DNA of 44,375 nucleotides from a virus: IMG/VR virus record IMGVR_UViG_3300019766_000014, positions 1 through 44,375 of that record, one strand, 5' to 3'. The number at the start of each line of letters is the position of its first letter. Positions within the stretch are counted from its first letter, which is position 1. Positions 29,216-38,616 of this stretch are shown piece by piece. The position numbers and the translations under genes are program-made. Under the pieces are notes generated by a model. That model ran no database searches, was not told the origin of the DNA, and was given only the letters and a program-made list of their open reading frames with translations.

Positions 29216-30352
29216 ATGAAAAACAATTCTAATCATAATAACAATTCTAAATCATACTCAATGGATAAACAATCCGCCAAAATGTATGATAATAATGGCT
29301 ATTTCTTAGTCAAAGATAATCCAATTTCTAAAAGCGGTGTATTTGAATACTTAGGTAAAAATATTCCAGACGCTCCAAACCCTGAACAAATGTACAAAGT
29401 TTACAGACCTGAATCTGAATTAAACAATCCTGAAACAATTAACTCATTTAAACTTATTCCTATTATTGACGACCACGAAATGCTTGGGAGAGATGCAACG
29501 CCCGTTGAAACAAAAGGTATGCACGGGGTAACAGGAGAGGACATTTATTTTAAAGATGGTGTATTGTATGCAAACCTTAAAGTACACAGTGAAGCTTTAA
29601 AAAATAAAATCGAAAACGGTAAAAAAGAATTGTCGTGTGGATTTTATAACGAATGGACTCCGAAGCGTGGTGTGACTAGTACAGGCGAATCTTATGACTA
29701 TATCCAAACAGATATTAGAGCTAATCATTTGGCTCTAGTAGATGCTGGTCGTATGGGAAAAGATGTGGCGGTGCTAGACTCAAAAGATATATCAAACAAA
29801 GGAATTATAATGGATGAAGAATTAAAAAAATATCTTGATGACATTGTTGCAAGATTAGCTAATTTAGAAGCTATGGAAAAAAAAGAAGAGGAAACTAAAG
29901 TTGAAGTTTCAGAAGATGAAGAGGTAACAGTATCAGAAGATATGGAAGCTAAATCAGAAGATGAATGTTCAGAAGATGAAGAGGCTAAATCTGAAGATGA
30001 AGAAACAAAAAAAGATGAAAAATCTATGGATAAAAAAGACACAGTAAAAGCTCCTGTATTTGATGCAGAAGATTTTAAAAAACAAATTAGACAAGAGTTT
30101 TCACAAAAACAAAAACTACACGATCAATTAAAATCACACATTGGAAGTTTTGACCATTTAGAGATGTCATTAAGTGATGTTGCTATGTATGGTGCAAAAA
30201 AACTTGGAATGTCTTGTGATGGTAAAGATGCTTTAGCAACTGTTAATGGTTATTTAGCTGCTGCAAAAGTTGATAAAGGTGTTGTATCTAATTCAATGGA
30301 TACAATGGATAACGCTGACAATTCAGTTAGCAAATATTTAAGAGGAGAATAA
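29216..30352 (+). CDS. DUF2213 capsid maturation protease-scaffold fusion
   Basis: 378 residues. The N-terminal two-thirds match DUF2213: YRPESELNNPETINSFKLIPIIDDHEMLGRD, GVTGEDIYFKDGVLYANLKV, KKELSCGFYNEW and RANHLALVDAGRMG. Such proteins are U35/U9-type prohead proteases. Residues about 205-270 are a coiled, very acidic region with repeated SEDE/EDEE units, and a helical scaffold-like C-terminus follows. Protease and scaffold therefore appear fused. AGGACGGA gives a somewhat distant ribosome site. Confidence 0.85.
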   Translation: MKNNSNHNNNSKSYSMDKQSAKMYDNNGYFLVKDNPISKSGVFEYLGKNIPDAPNPEQMYKVYRPESELNNPETINSFKLIPIIDDHEMLGRDATPVETKGMHGVTGEDIYFKDGVLYANLKVHSEALKNKIENGKKELSCGFYNEWTPKRGVTSTGESYDYIQTDIRANHLALVDAGRMGKDVAVLDSKDISNKGIIMDEELKKYLDDIVARLANLEAMEKKEEETKVEVSEDEEVTVSEDMEAKSEDECSEDEEAKSEDEETKKDEKSMDKKDTVKAPVFDAEDFKKQIRQEFSQKQKLHDQLKSHIGSFDHLEMSLSDVAMYGAKKLGMSCDGKDALATVNGYLAAAKVDKGVVSNSMDTMDNADNSVSKYLRGE

Positions 30353-30354
30353 TT

Positions 30355-30813
30355 ATGGCTATTCAAACAACAGTTAATAAAGAATTAGCTTTCGGTATAA
30401 TTGGAGAAGTTCAAGATACAACTCCATCGGTAATTGATACTTATATATGTGATAGTGTATCTAACACGGTAGGTTATGCCTTTACTTCAACAGAAGAGGG
30501 TAAAGCAATAGTTGGTGGAGCTGGTGTATTTGTTGGTATCTTAGTAAATCCAAAAGCTTATGTAAATTACAATGCTGATTTATCTGCAAATGTACTTGTA
30601 AAAACTGGTGCTATTGGGGAATTTATGACAAAAGGTAGAGCGTTACTTGATGTTGGTGGTGCTGGAAGTGTTGGCGATGGAATTTATTTCGTTGATGCAA
30701 CAGGTGCTTTAGGTGTAGGAACTGCAACAACAGGACAAACACAAATCGTAGGTGCTGAAATAGTTAAATATGACGCAGGTGCTAATGGTCTTGCATTAGT
30801 TCAAATTTGGTAA
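30355..30813 (+). CDS. Capsid cement/decoration protein (Gp24-like)
   Basis: 152 residues, beta-rich and glycine-rich. EGKAIVGGAGVFVGILVNPKAYV and GEFMTKGRALLDV with a final GLALVQIW match phage structural cement proteins found between DUF2213 and DUF2184 genes. It would stabilise the expanded capsid. Confidence 0.75.
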   Translation: MAIQTTVNKELAFGIIGEVQDTTPSVIDTYICDSVSNTVGYAFTSTEEGKAIVGGAGVFVGILVNPKAYVNYNADLSANVLVKTGAIGEFMTKGRALLDVGGAGSVGDGIYFVDATGALGVGTATTGQTQIVGAEIVKYDAGANGLALVQIW

Positions 30814-30824
30814 AAGGATAAATA

Positions 30825-31910
30825 ATGAATGTATCTAAAATACAATCGCATATCGCGGCAAGAGCTTTAAAACCGTTTAGCTCATTTGATTCTAAAGATG
30901 TGGATTCTTTAGCTAAAGTTGGAATTGATGTAAATGCAATAGCACAATCATATTCTACAGATGCACTAGACCCTACTTATACAGCAGGTAGTGCAAACAC
31001 TCCAGTTCAGTTTTTACAAAACTGGCTTCCAGGATTCGTTAAAAATCTTACAACAGCTAGAAAAATTGATGAACTTTTAGGAATCACTACTATTGGTGGT
31101 TGGGAAGATGAAGAAATCGTACAAAGAACAATGGAGCTTACAGGTAGTCCAGTTCCTTATGGAGATACTTCTGAAATTCCTTTTAGTTCATATAACTTTG
31201 GATTTGAAAAAAGAACAATCGTAAGATTTGAAGAGGGTATGACTGTAACTGTACTTGATGAAGCAAGAATTGCTAAAATGGGTGGAAATGATTCAGAATT
31301 TAAAAGAGAAGCTGCAATGTTATCTTTAGAGATTCTTAGAAATAAAGTTGGATTCAATGGTTATAATGCAGGAGAAAACAAAACTTACGGTATGTTAAAT
31401 GACCCTAACTTAATCGCTTACACAAACTTACCTGATGGTGCTGATGGGGATTCTATTTGGTCAAGCAAGACTTTCTTAGAAATTACAGCAGATATTAGAG
31501 GTGCAATGCAAGACCTTAGAACTCAATCGGGTGGAAACATTGACCCTACAAGTACACAAATTACTTTAGCAGTTGCTACAAGTTCAGTAGATTATTTATC
31601 AACTACAAGTGACTTTGGTGTATCTGTTTATGATTGGTTAGCTAAATCTTACCCTGCTACTAGAATAGTATCTGTTCCAGATTTTGACGCTGCTAATGGT
31701 GGAGACAATGTATTCTATCTATATAGTGAAGCTCCTGATGTTGATAACTCTACAGATGGTAACCAATCTATTATGCAACTTGTTCCTAACAAATTTAAAA
31801 CTGTTGGAGTTGAACAAAGAGCAAAAGGAAGAGTAGAAGATTACTCAAACGCTTTAGCTGGTGTCTTAGTTAAAAGACCATACTTAATAGTAAGAAGAAG
31901 TGGTTGTTAA
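30825..31910 (+). CDS. Major capsid protein (DUF2184 family)
   Basis: 361 residues. FLQNWLPGFVKNLTTARKIDELLGITTIGGWEDEEIVQ, IPFSSYNFGFEKRTIVRFEEGMTVTVLDEARIAKMG and the late VEQRAKGRVEDYSNALAGVLVKRP are DUF2184 hallmarks. HK97-fold shell protein; the gene order cement then capsid is usual. AAAGGA ribosome site. Confidence 0.92.
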   Translation: MNVSKIQSHIAARALKPFSSFDSKDVDSLAKVGIDVNAIAQSYSTDALDPTYTAGSANTPVQFLQNWLPGFVKNLTTARKIDELLGITTIGGWEDEEIVQRTMELTGSPVPYGDTSEIPFSSYNFGFEKRTIVRFEEGMTVTVLDEARIAKMGGNDSEFKREAAMLSLEILRNKVGFNGYNAGENKTYGMLNDPNLIAYTNLPDGADGDSIWSSKTFLEITADIRGAMQDLRTQSGGNIDPTSTQITLAVATSSVDYLSTTSDFGVSVYDWLAKSYPATRIVSVPDFDAANGGDNVFYLYSEAPDVDNSTDGNQSIMQLVPNKFKTVGVEQRAKGRVEDYSNALAGVLVKRPYLIVRRSGC

Positions 31911-31949
31911 TTCAACCCCCTCTTCCAATAAAAACATAAAAGGAAAACA

Positions 31950-32306
31950 ATGGCAAATTTATATATTTATTCTACAATGAGTTCGGACAACTGTTATGCA
32001 ATGCACGAAAAACTACCAAATGGATTACACAAAAAAAGTGAAAAGATGGTTATTACTGGTAAAGCAAATGTAACTAATCCTAAAACTTTAATGACTCCAC
32101 TTGGTATGATGACTGTAGTTGATGAAGCAGAGTTTAAAAAGTTTGAAGATAACTCAATGTTAAAAAGACATATTGAAAGAGGTTTTATCAAAGTAACAAA
32201 AGCAAAAGGCGAAGCTGATGCAGTTGCTAAAGATATGACTGGTAAAGATAAGTCGGCTCAATTAACAGAAGAAGATACAAAAAAAGTTACTAAAAAAGGT
32301 AAATAA
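31950..32306 (+). CDS. Conserved head-region protein (118 aa)
   Basis: The N-terminus MANLYIYSTMSSDNCY leads to TNPKTLMTPLGMMTVVDEAEFKKFEDNSML, then a Lys-rich tail ending VTKKGK with ADAVAKDMTGKDKSAQLTEED. I recognise the PKTLxTPxG...Q-x-x-E pattern from phages with DUF2184 capsids, but no function is settled. It may be a head completion accessory. Confidence 0.62.
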   Translation: MANLYIYSTMSSDNCYAMHEKLPNGLHKKSEKMVITGKANVTNPKTLMTPLGMMTVVDEAEFKKFEDNSMLKRHIERGFIKVTKAKGEADAVAKDMTGKDKSAQLTEEDTKKVTKKGK

Positions 32307-32722
32307 TGGCAACTGTTACTTTAGATATTGCAAGTTTTAGAAGTAGGTTTACAGAGTTTAGTGATGAAACACTATACCCTGATGCAACAATAACTACTAC
32401 TTGGGACACAGCAATTATCTATGTATCAGATGTTACTAATGACTGTTTTAGTGATGATAAGTTAGAGTTAGCTTTACAACAAATGACAGCTCATCTTTTA
32501 AAAATTCAATCTATTGTTTCAAGTGGTGGAATGAGTGGAACTGTTACAAGTTCATCTATTGACAAAGTATCAGTAACACTTGCATCACCTAAGAACAATG
32601 ATGAGTTTGAATTTTGGCTTAATCAAACTCCATACGGGCAGCAACTATTAGCATTATTAAATACTATTTGTAGTGGTGGCTTTTATATCGGTGGAGATTA
32701 TCCACGAATGGCTTATCTATGA
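32306..32722 (+). CDS. Head-tail connector (DUF4054 type)
   Basis: 138 residues. FRSRFTEFSDETLYPDATITTTWDTAI and LALQQMTAHLLKIQSIVSSGGMSGTVTSSSIDKVSVTLASPKNNDEFEFWLNQTPYGQQLLALL match DUF4054. Such proteins form the adaptor ring below the portal. Start overlaps the previous stop by one base. Confidence 0.85.
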   Translation: MATVTLDIASFRSRFTEFSDETLYPDATITTTWDTAIIYVSDVTNDCFSDDKLELALQQMTAHLLKIQSIVSSGGMSGTVTSSSIDKVSVTLASPKNNDEFEFWLNQTPYGQQLLALLNTICSGGFYIGGDYPRMAYL

Positions 32723-33192
32723 AAATTACTAACAAACCGAACACAGCTTTAATTGAGACATTAAAAACTCTTAATAAAAAAAAGCTTAATGTTGGTTGGT
32801 TTGAAAGTTCTAAATATGAAGATGGTATGCCTGTTGCACAAGTTGCTATTATGAATGAGTTTGGAAGTGTTGCTAAAAACAAACCGCCTAGACCATTTAT
32901 GAGAAATGCAATAAGTGACAATGAAAACAGATGGAGCAAAACAGCTAATCAAGTATCTAAGAATATCTTAAAAGGTCAAAGCATAGAAACTGGATTAAAT
33001 CTTTTAGGTGTAGTTGTTGAAAGTGATGTTAAAAAATCTATTGTAGATATTACAAGTCCAGCTTTAGCACAATCTACTATCAACGCAAGAAAGTCAAGAG
33101 TTGCAAAAGGTCGTAAGATTCAAGCTACTATTGAGAAGCCTTTAATTGATACTGGTTATATGTTAGCAACTGTTACAAGTGAGGTTAAATAA
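32719..33192 (+). CDS. HK97 gp10-like / tail completion protein
   Basis: 157 residues. LNVGWFESSKYEDGMPVAQVAIMNEFGSVAKNKPPRPFMRNAI is the conserved core of tail-completion proteins, and the C-terminal PLIDTGYMLATVTSEV is also typical (I-x-x-PLIDTG-x-x). It joins tail and head. ATGA overlap with the connector gene. Confidence 0.82.
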   Translation: MKITNKPNTALIETLKTLNKKKLNVGWFESSKYEDGMPVAQVAIMNEFGSVAKNKPPRPFMRNAISDNENRWSKTANQVSKNILKGQSIETGLNLLGVVVESDVKKSIVDITSPALAQSTINARKSRVAKGRKIQATIEKPLIDTGYMLATVTSEVK

Positions 33193-33539
33193 TGAGTCTT
33201 TTAAACTTAGCTTTATCAATCCAAAAAAAGCAAACAGTATCTTACTATAAATTTGCAGGTCAAACTGAAAACGATATAGGGGAAGATGTACCTAGCTATG
33301 AAGAAGCTATTAATTTAGTGGGTAGTTTTCAACCTATTAGTCAAGATTTATACGCACAGAATGGATTTGATTTAAAAAAGAAATACTTTGTTTTTTATAC
33401 TTCAAATAATGTTTTTGGTGTTGATCGTGATACAAGTGGGGATAAAATTATTTACAATAACGATACTTTTCAAGCTTTACACAAAGATAACTGGTTTGCT
33501 TATGATGGATTTGTAGGAGTTACAATTGTTAAGCAATGA
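33192..33539 (+). CDS. Head closure / collar protein candidate
   Basis: 115 residues. LNLALSIQKKQTVSYYKFAGQTENDIGEDVPSYEE and LVGSFQPISQDLYAQNGFDLKKKYFVFYTSN resemble collar/adaptor proteins of E217-type myoviruses. Beta-rich. Position between tail-completion and gateway genes supports the call. Confidence 0.68.
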   Translation: MSLLNLALSIQKKQTVSYYKFAGQTENDIGEDVPSYEEAINLVGSFQPISQDLYAQNGFDLKKKYFVFYTSNNVFGVDRDTSGDKIIYNNDTFQALHKDNWFAYDGFVGVTIVKQ

Positions 33540-34053
33540 TATTATAAGAGTAATCAAACCTAAGATAGAAGAGCTATTGTTATCCTTTTATGGGGTTGAA
33601 GCTAATTTTAAAAAAGGTTTTCAATCTGTCAAGGTTGGTGCTAATAGTGACAAAGTTGTTTATTATCATCAATTACAAAGTAAAAATGTAGGACTTGTGA
33701 AAAGAGACTCATTTTATGATTCAGATACTCAAACTACTATATACAATGAAATACAAGTCTTAGAAACTACATTTCAAATAAATAGTTTAGTACCTAAAAG
33801 CTCAAATATAACAGCTAGTGACTTAGTTACTTATGTTAGAGCTATATTTACACATTTAGACTTTATAGACTATCTAAGTGCAAATAATTTAAGTGTTTAC
33901 AAGCCCTCTACTATTCGGAGTGGTTGGTTTGAAACAGATAACGGCGGTTATGAAGATAATCCTAGTTTTGATGTAGTTTTTCAACACGAATTAATTACAA
34001 ACGCTACTAGCAAATCAATTAACCAATATGATATTAATTTAGAAAGGATTTAA
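33526..34053 (+). CDS. Neck gateway/terminator protein
   Basis: 175 residues with TTG start at 33526 and AGGAG six nt upstream, overlapping the previous gene by 14 nt. Middle YNEIQVLETTFQINSLV and TIRSGWFETDNGGYEDNPSFDVVFQHELI match the gateway/neck-terminator family. It closes the neck and docks the tail. Confidence 0.75.
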   Translation: MLSNDIIRVIKPKIEELLLSFYGVEANFKKGFQSVKVGANSDKVVYYHQLQSKNVGLVKRDSFYDSDTQTTIYNEIQVLETTFQINSLVPKSSNITASDLVTYVRAIFTHLDFIDYLSANNLSVYKPSTIRSGWFETDNGGYEDNPSFDVVFQHELITNATSKSINQYDINLERI

Positions 34054-34067
34054 TAATGGCAATAGAT
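34041..34067 (+). repeat. 27-nt exact start-region repeat, copy 1 (sheath)
   Basis: The ribosome site AGAAAGGA, the ATG and the next codons (encoding MAID) are identical over 27 nt to 42600-42626 ahead of the second fibre gene. The two genes are otherwise unrelated. Confidence 0.8.
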
Positions 34068-35564
34068 TTTAGAAAATATGTATTGATAACTTCTGGTGTT
34101 GGTGGTGGTAATGCAGTACCAAAAAGAGAGCTTATCGGTAGATTATATACAGCTAATCCATTAGTACCAACTGGTGCAATTTTAGAGTTTAGTTTACCTA
34201 CTCAATTAGCAGATATAGGGATTTATTTCGGTACAACTTCAGAGGAATACTTAAGAGCTGTTTTTTACTCAAGTTTTATTTCAAAAAGCATAAACAGAGC
34301 AAAAAAAATATCTTATGCAAGATGGACTGATGAAGATGTTGCACCAAGAATTTACGGTGGAATTGATACTAAAGCGGTGGGAGATTTTACATCTATTACT
34401 GATGGAAGTTTTGATTTAACAATAGGTGGGGTATCTCACACTATTACTACAAACTTTTCAACTGCTACAACTTTAGCAGATGTAGCTAGTTTAATTCAAA
34501 CGCAAATACAAACAGAAACAGAAGCACAATTTGCGACGGCTACAGTTACATTTAATGCGACTAGAAATAGTTTTGACTTTGTTGGTGGAGTTGCAGAAGT
34601 TGCAACGATAGAAGTTACAACATCTGGAACAGGTACAGACATAACAACTCTTATTGGTTGGAATTTTAGTGCTATATTCTCAGATGGTGCATTAACTCAA
34701 AGTATAACAAATGTATTAGATGATACTTATGATAAATCAAATAACTTTGGTTCATACTTATTTATACCTACACTTACACTTGATGAAATTGTAGAAAGTG
34801 CAAATTGGAATAAGTCTCAAAATGTATTTTTTCAATATTATGTTCCTGTAGATAGAGCTAATACAACAACATACAGCGAAGCTTTAATTGATATTGGCGG
34901 AACTGGTTTGGTTTTACAATCAGATGTAGCAGGGGAATATCATGAAATGCTACCAATGGTTATTTTAGCAAGTACAGATTACACAAAAGTAAACTCTACT
35001 AAGAACTTTATGTTCTATGAAGCTTCATTGACTCCAACAGTTACAACTACAAGCGAGTCAAATAGCCTTGACACTTTAAGAATTAACTACTATGGTCAAA
35101 CACAAACAGCGGGACAATTCATTGAGTTTTTTCAAAGAGGTGTTTTAATGGGATTATCAACTGACCCAGTTAGTATGAATACTTACGCTAATGAACAATG
35201 GTTTAAGGATTCAGTAGGTAGCGAGATAATGAGTTTATTATTATCACTTGAAAAAGTAAGTGCTAACATTGTAGGTATCGGGCAACTTAAAACAACTTTA
35301 CAAAGTGTAATAGATTTAGCATTGGATAATGGTGTTATTTCAGTTGGTAAAGATTTAAACAATACACAAAAACTATTTATCGGACAAATTACAAATGACG
35401 ACTTAGCTTATGTACAAGTTGAGAATGTAGGTTATTGGTTTGATGTAGAAGTTCAATCTTATGTAGCTACAAGTGGTATTACAGAATACAAAGCGGTATA
35501 TACTATTATATACTCAAAAGATGATGTGATAAGAAGTGTTGATGGCACTCATATTTTAATTTAA
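34056..35564 (+). CDS. Tail sheath protein (DUF3383)
   Basis: 502 residues. MAIDFRKYVLITSGVGGG..., GIYFGTTSEEYLRAVFYSSFISKSINRAKKISYARW and ATTLADVASLIQTQIQTE belong to DUF3383, the contractile sheath of E217/Pam3-like myoviruses. Extended central beta domain and C-terminal YTIIYSKDDVIRSVDGTHILI. Presence of a sheath shows this tail is contractile. Confidence 0.9.
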   Translation: MAIDFRKYVLITSGVGGGNAVPKRELIGRLYTANPLVPTGAILEFSLPTQLADIGIYFGTTSEEYLRAVFYSSFISKSINRAKKISYARWTDEDVAPRIYGGIDTKAVGDFTSITDGSFDLTIGGVSHTITTNFSTATTLADVASLIQTQIQTETEAQFATATVTFNATRNSFDFVGGVAEVATIEVTTSGTGTDITTLIGWNFSAIFSDGALTQSITNVLDDTYDKSNNFGSYLFIPTLTLDEIVESANWNKSQNVFFQYYVPVDRANTTTYSEALIDIGGTGLVLQSDVAGEYHEMLPMVILASTDYTKVNSTKNFMFYEASLTPTVTTTSESNSLDTLRINYYGQTQTAGQFIEFFQRGVLMGLSTDPVSMNTYANEQWFKDSVGSEIMSLLLSLEKVSANIVGIGQLKTTLQSVIDLALDNGVISVGKDLNNTQKLFIGQITNDDLAYVQVENVGYWFDVEVQSYVATSGITEYKAVYTIIYSKDDVIRSVDGTHILI

Positions 35565-35575
35565 GGAGTTAGAAG

Positions 35576-36010
35576 ATGGCTAATATATCTGGTATTCAAC
35601 AAATAACAATCAAAGCTAGTAAAACTTTTCCTAGCGGTTTTAGTATCTCTCAATTTGCAGATGATACAGACCCTATTAATAGTGATTCTATTGAAGTTCA
35701 AACTACAGCAATGGGTGCGAATGGGGATTTAATCGTATGGAATAGTCCTAAGGGTATCCCTGCAACAGTTGCAGTAGTACCAAATAGCACAGATGATAAC
35801 AACTTACAAGTTTTATTAAATGCTAACAGAAAATCAAAAGGTAGAAGAGTTGCTAATGATGTTATCACTATGACAATTACTTACGCAGATGATTCAACTG
35901 CTACATTAACTAACGGTGCAATAACTGGTGGTATAGTAGTAAACAGTTCATCAAGTGACAACAGACTAAAAAGCAAACCATATTCATTTATGTTCGAAGA
36001 TAAAAACTAA
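35576..36010 (+). CDS. Tail tube protein
   Basis: 144 residues, beta-rich. ITIKASKTFPSGFSISQFADDTDPINSDSIEV and AMGANGDLIVWNSPKGIPATVAVVP match tube proteins that follow DUF3383 sheaths. Hexamers stack to form the inner tube. Confidence 0.85.
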   Translation: MANISGIQQITIKASKTFPSGFSISQFADDTDPINSDSIEVQTTAMGANGDLIVWNSPKGIPATVAVVPNSTDDNNLQVLLNANRKSKGRRVANDVITMTITYADDSTATLTNGAITGGIVVNSSSSDNRLKSKPYSFMFEDKN

Positions 36011-36020
36011 AGGGTAAGAA

Positions 36021-36455
36021 ATGAGAGAGATAAAGGAAATAAAAGTAAGTGATAGAAATGGAAACGAGAGTGAGTTTAGACTTACTCAACTTTCCGCTAT
36101 GGATAGTTTAAAACTAACTGTAATGGGTGTTAGTAGTGGTGTAACTACATTGTTACCAAAACTAGCAAATGATGAGGAACTACTAGAAAAGTTTACTTTG
36201 ATGATTTTTAAAAATGTTGAAAAGAAAATTAATGACAAGGATTATATCCGACTTGAAACAACTGCATTAATAGATAATCATATAGAAGATATAAAAGTGC
36301 TTTATAAAATAGCTAATGAAATGATAGATTTTTCTATGGGTTTCTCTCTAGCTGGAACTTTACAAAAATTCCTAAAATCAACAACGGACAAAGTACCAGC
36401 TATAGCTCAACAAATACTAGCCCAATTTCAGAAGTCGTTATCAGAGAAAAAATAG
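36021..36455 (+). CDS. Tail assembly chaperone (G-type product)
   Basis: 144 residues between tube and tape measure, the standard place of tail chaperones. EFRLTQLSAMDSLKLTVMGVSSG and a helical C-terminal half (GTLQKFLKSTTDKVPAIAQQILAQFQKSL). The last sense codons AAA AAA precede TAG at 36453. The -1 frame is open across the stop and continues to 36577, so a longer fusion product is likely. Confidence 0.8.
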   Translation: MREIKEIKVSDRNGNESEFRLTQLSAMDSLKLTVMGVSSGVTTLLPKLANDEELLEKFTLMIFKNVEKKINDKDYIRLETTALIDNHIEDIKVLYKIANEMIDFSMGFSLAGTLQKFLKSTTDKVPAIAQQILAQFQKSLSEKK

Positions 36456-36577
36456 CGACTTTAAAAGAATTACAAAATGATTATAATTTAGAGGATACTT
36501 TGATAATGTATGATATAATTATAGTTAATAAAATGAATGAGTATCAAGCTCATAAAGAAGCAAATAAAAAAGGATAG
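36446..36577 (+). CDS. -1 frameshift extension of the tail chaperone (T part)
   Basis: The -1 frame is open for a long way upstream and continues past the zero-frame stop to TAG at 36575-36577. It adds about 42 residues (IATLKELQNDYNLEDTLIMYDIIIVN...), helical and chaperone-like. There is no good independent start. Six A residues (36447-36452) directly before the stop offer a P-site slip on AAA. Equivalent to gpG-gpGT of lambda-like tails. Confidence 0.6.
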   Translation, partial: EKIATLKELQNDYNLEDTLIMYDIIIVNKMNEYQAHKEANKKG

Positions 36578-36580
36578 ATT

Positions 36581-38113
36581 ATGGTATTAGATGTATTTAC
36601 AATATTGTTTGAAGCTGATACCTCTACCCTTGAAAAAGGCACTAAAAAATCAGAGCAAGAAGCAGGTAAACTTAATAAGAAATTAAAAGAGACAGATAAA
36701 CTAGCCGATAATGTTGGTAACAATTTAAAAGACTTATTAGCTACTGGGTTAGGTGCTTTAACCGCTATTGCTTCATTTGGTGGTATAGTTAGCGGTGTTA
36801 TGGGGGTCGCTAACTATAGTGATGAACTAGCAAAAAATAGCCGACTACTTGGCGAAAATATGAATGACTTAGCAGCTTATCAAGATTTAGCAACTAAATC
36901 TGGTGGGAGTGCTGATGGTTTAACAAATGTATTTAAAAATCTTAATACACAAATAGCAGAGTTTCAAACTACAGGTAACACTGGGGCTTTACCTTACTTT
37001 CAAAAATTAGGTATATCAATGCTAGACGCTGAGGGAAAAGCTAGAAAAGTTAGCGATATACTTCCTGAATTAGCTTCAAGTTTTGAAAATATGTCAAAAG
37101 TTGAGAGTGCTGGAATAGGTGCTAAGTTAGGACTTGATGAGGGAACAATTACTTTACTACAACAAGGTAGAAAAGAATTTGACTTACAAATAAAAAAACA
37201 AAAAGAACTTTTTAGCATAACAGAAGAACAAGCTGCAACTAGCGAAAAGTTTAATGATGCTATAGATGATTCAAAAGTAGCTTTTAGAGGGTTATTTTTA
37301 ACATTAAGTGGCTCAATACTTCCAGCTTTAAGATGGCTATTAGATAAGTTCCAAACTATTATAGTATTCTTAAGAAAAAACAAAGACTTAGCTAAGGGAA
37401 TATTTATTGCCTTAGGTGTTGCTATTGCTACTTTTGTAATACCTGCTTTATACAAAATGGCTGCGGCTAGTATTATTGCATTTGCTCCATTTTATGCAAT
37501 AGGTGCAGTAGTTGCTGGATTAGTTGCATTATTTGCTTTATTGTATGATGATGTAATTGCTTTTCTAAGTGGTGGGGATAGTGCCTTTCAATCGTTATTA
37601 GAATATATGGGATTAACAGCTGACGAAATAGAAGCAGTTAAAGAAGCCTTTAAGTCGTTTGGGGATTTCGTTTTATATATGATTGACTTAATAGCTGATG
37701 GATTTGCATTATTAGGTCAAGGAATTATAGCAATTTTTAAAGGTGTGTTTAGTGTAGTAGAGCCTATTATTAAAGGACTACTAACAATAATAAAAGAAGT
37801 AATAAGCGGGATATCAACAGCTATTGACGCAGTTGGAAGCGTAGGAAACTTTGTAAGCGGTGGAATAGATGCAGTCTCAAACTTCTTTGGTGGAAATAAT
37901 GAAACTCCACAAGCTATACAAGTAGCAAATGCAAATCCTCTTAACTCAATGAACACATCAAATAACAACACAAGCAAAAGTATTAAAATTGATAAGATAG
38001 AAGTCGTTACACAAAGCACAGACCCACAAGCGATAGCAAATGAGTTTAATAGGTCACTAAGCGAACAAGTAGCAAATGCAAATAATAACTTTGATGATGG
38101 AGTGTTAGGATAA
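36581..38113 (+). CDS. Tape measure protein
   Basis: 510 residues. N-terminal coiled helices (TLEKGTKKSEQEAGKLNKKLKE), then the conserved TMP segment YSDELAKNSRLLGENMNDLAAYQDLATKSGGSADGL. A hydrophobic membrane-like domain follows around 270-325, then glycine-rich helices. It sets tail length; 510 residues imply a short to medium contractile tail. Directly after the frameshifted chaperone. Confidence 0.9.
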   Translation: MVLDVFTILFEADTSTLEKGTKKSEQEAGKLNKKLKETDKLADNVGNNLKDLLATGLGALTAIASFGGIVSGVMGVANYSDELAKNSRLLGENMNDLAAYQDLATKSGGSADGLTNVFKNLNTQIAEFQTTGNTGALPYFQKLGISMLDAEGKARKVSDILPELASSFENMSKVESAGIGAKLGLDEGTITLLQQGRKEFDLQIKKQKELFSITEEQAATSEKFNDAIDDSKVAFRGLFLTLSGSILPALRWLLDKFQTIIVFLRKNKDLAKGIFIALGVAIATFVIPALYKMAAASIIAFAPFYAIGAVVAGLVALFALLYDDVIAFLSGGDSAFQSLLEYMGLTADEIEAVKEAFKSFGDFVLYMIDLIADGFALLGQGIIAIFKGVFSVVEPIIKGLLTIIKEVISGISTAIDAVGSVGNFVSGGIDAVSNFFGGNNETPQAIQVANANPLNSMNTSNNNTSKSIKIDKIEVVTQSTDPQAIANEFNRSLSEQVANANNNFDDGVLG

Positions 38114-38616
38114 TGGCAACAGAAGTAATAGGAATTTATGATAATAATTTTAACGCTTTATTTCAAGAAGCTAAATATATAAAAGCAAGTGTATCAGATA
38201 CATCAATGATATTTGAACACCCTTTAGAAGATGGAAGCAAAATTGCTGATTATAAAGTATCTAATCCTATTGAGATACAATTACAAATTATGTTATTGGG
38301 TGCTGATTATAGAAATACTTACAAGGCTATTAAAAAGATAGATACAAACGCAACAGCCTTGACAATTCAAACTAGAACAGATGTATATTCAAATATGTAC
38401 ATATCTAGTATGCCTTATGAAGAGGATAACACTATTTCAGATGGTATAAAAATTGCAATATCTTTAAAACAAGCTTTGTTTGAAAATCCAAATACTGTAA
38501 GAACTGCAATAGACCCGAGATATTCTAAAGACTCAAACACATCAAGAAATGGTAATGTTCAAGGCGAAAATGTAAACGATACCAAAAGACAATCTATATT
38601 AGCGAGTTTATTATGA
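38113..38616 (+). CDS. Dit-like baseplate hub protein
   Basis: 167 residues. IYDNNFNALFQEAKYIKASVSDTSMIFEHPLEDGSKIADYKVSNPIEIQLQIML is the phage Dit-like family opening. Forms a ring at the tube tip in E217/Pam3-type phages. The start overlaps the tape-measure stop by one base. Confidence 0.8.
   Translation: MATEVIGIYDNNFNALFQEAKYIKASVSDTSMIFEHPLEDGSKIADYKVSNPIEIQLQIMLLGADYRNTYKAIKKIDTNATALTIQTRTDVYSNMYISSMPYEEDNTISDGIKIAISLKQALFENPNTVRTAIDPRYSKDSNTSRNGNVQGENVNDTKRQSILASLL

Noticed and set aside
29725-30042. Minus-strand ORF rich in Ser, opposite the protease-scaffold gene
   Set aside because: It is the complement of the acidic GAA/GAT repeat, which removes stops on the other strand. No ribosome site and no conserved features.
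36509-36514. TATAAT-like sequence before the tape measure gene
   Set aside because: It lies inside the frameshift extension in an AT-rich coding run; no leader or extended -10 (TGN) is present, and the operon is continuous.
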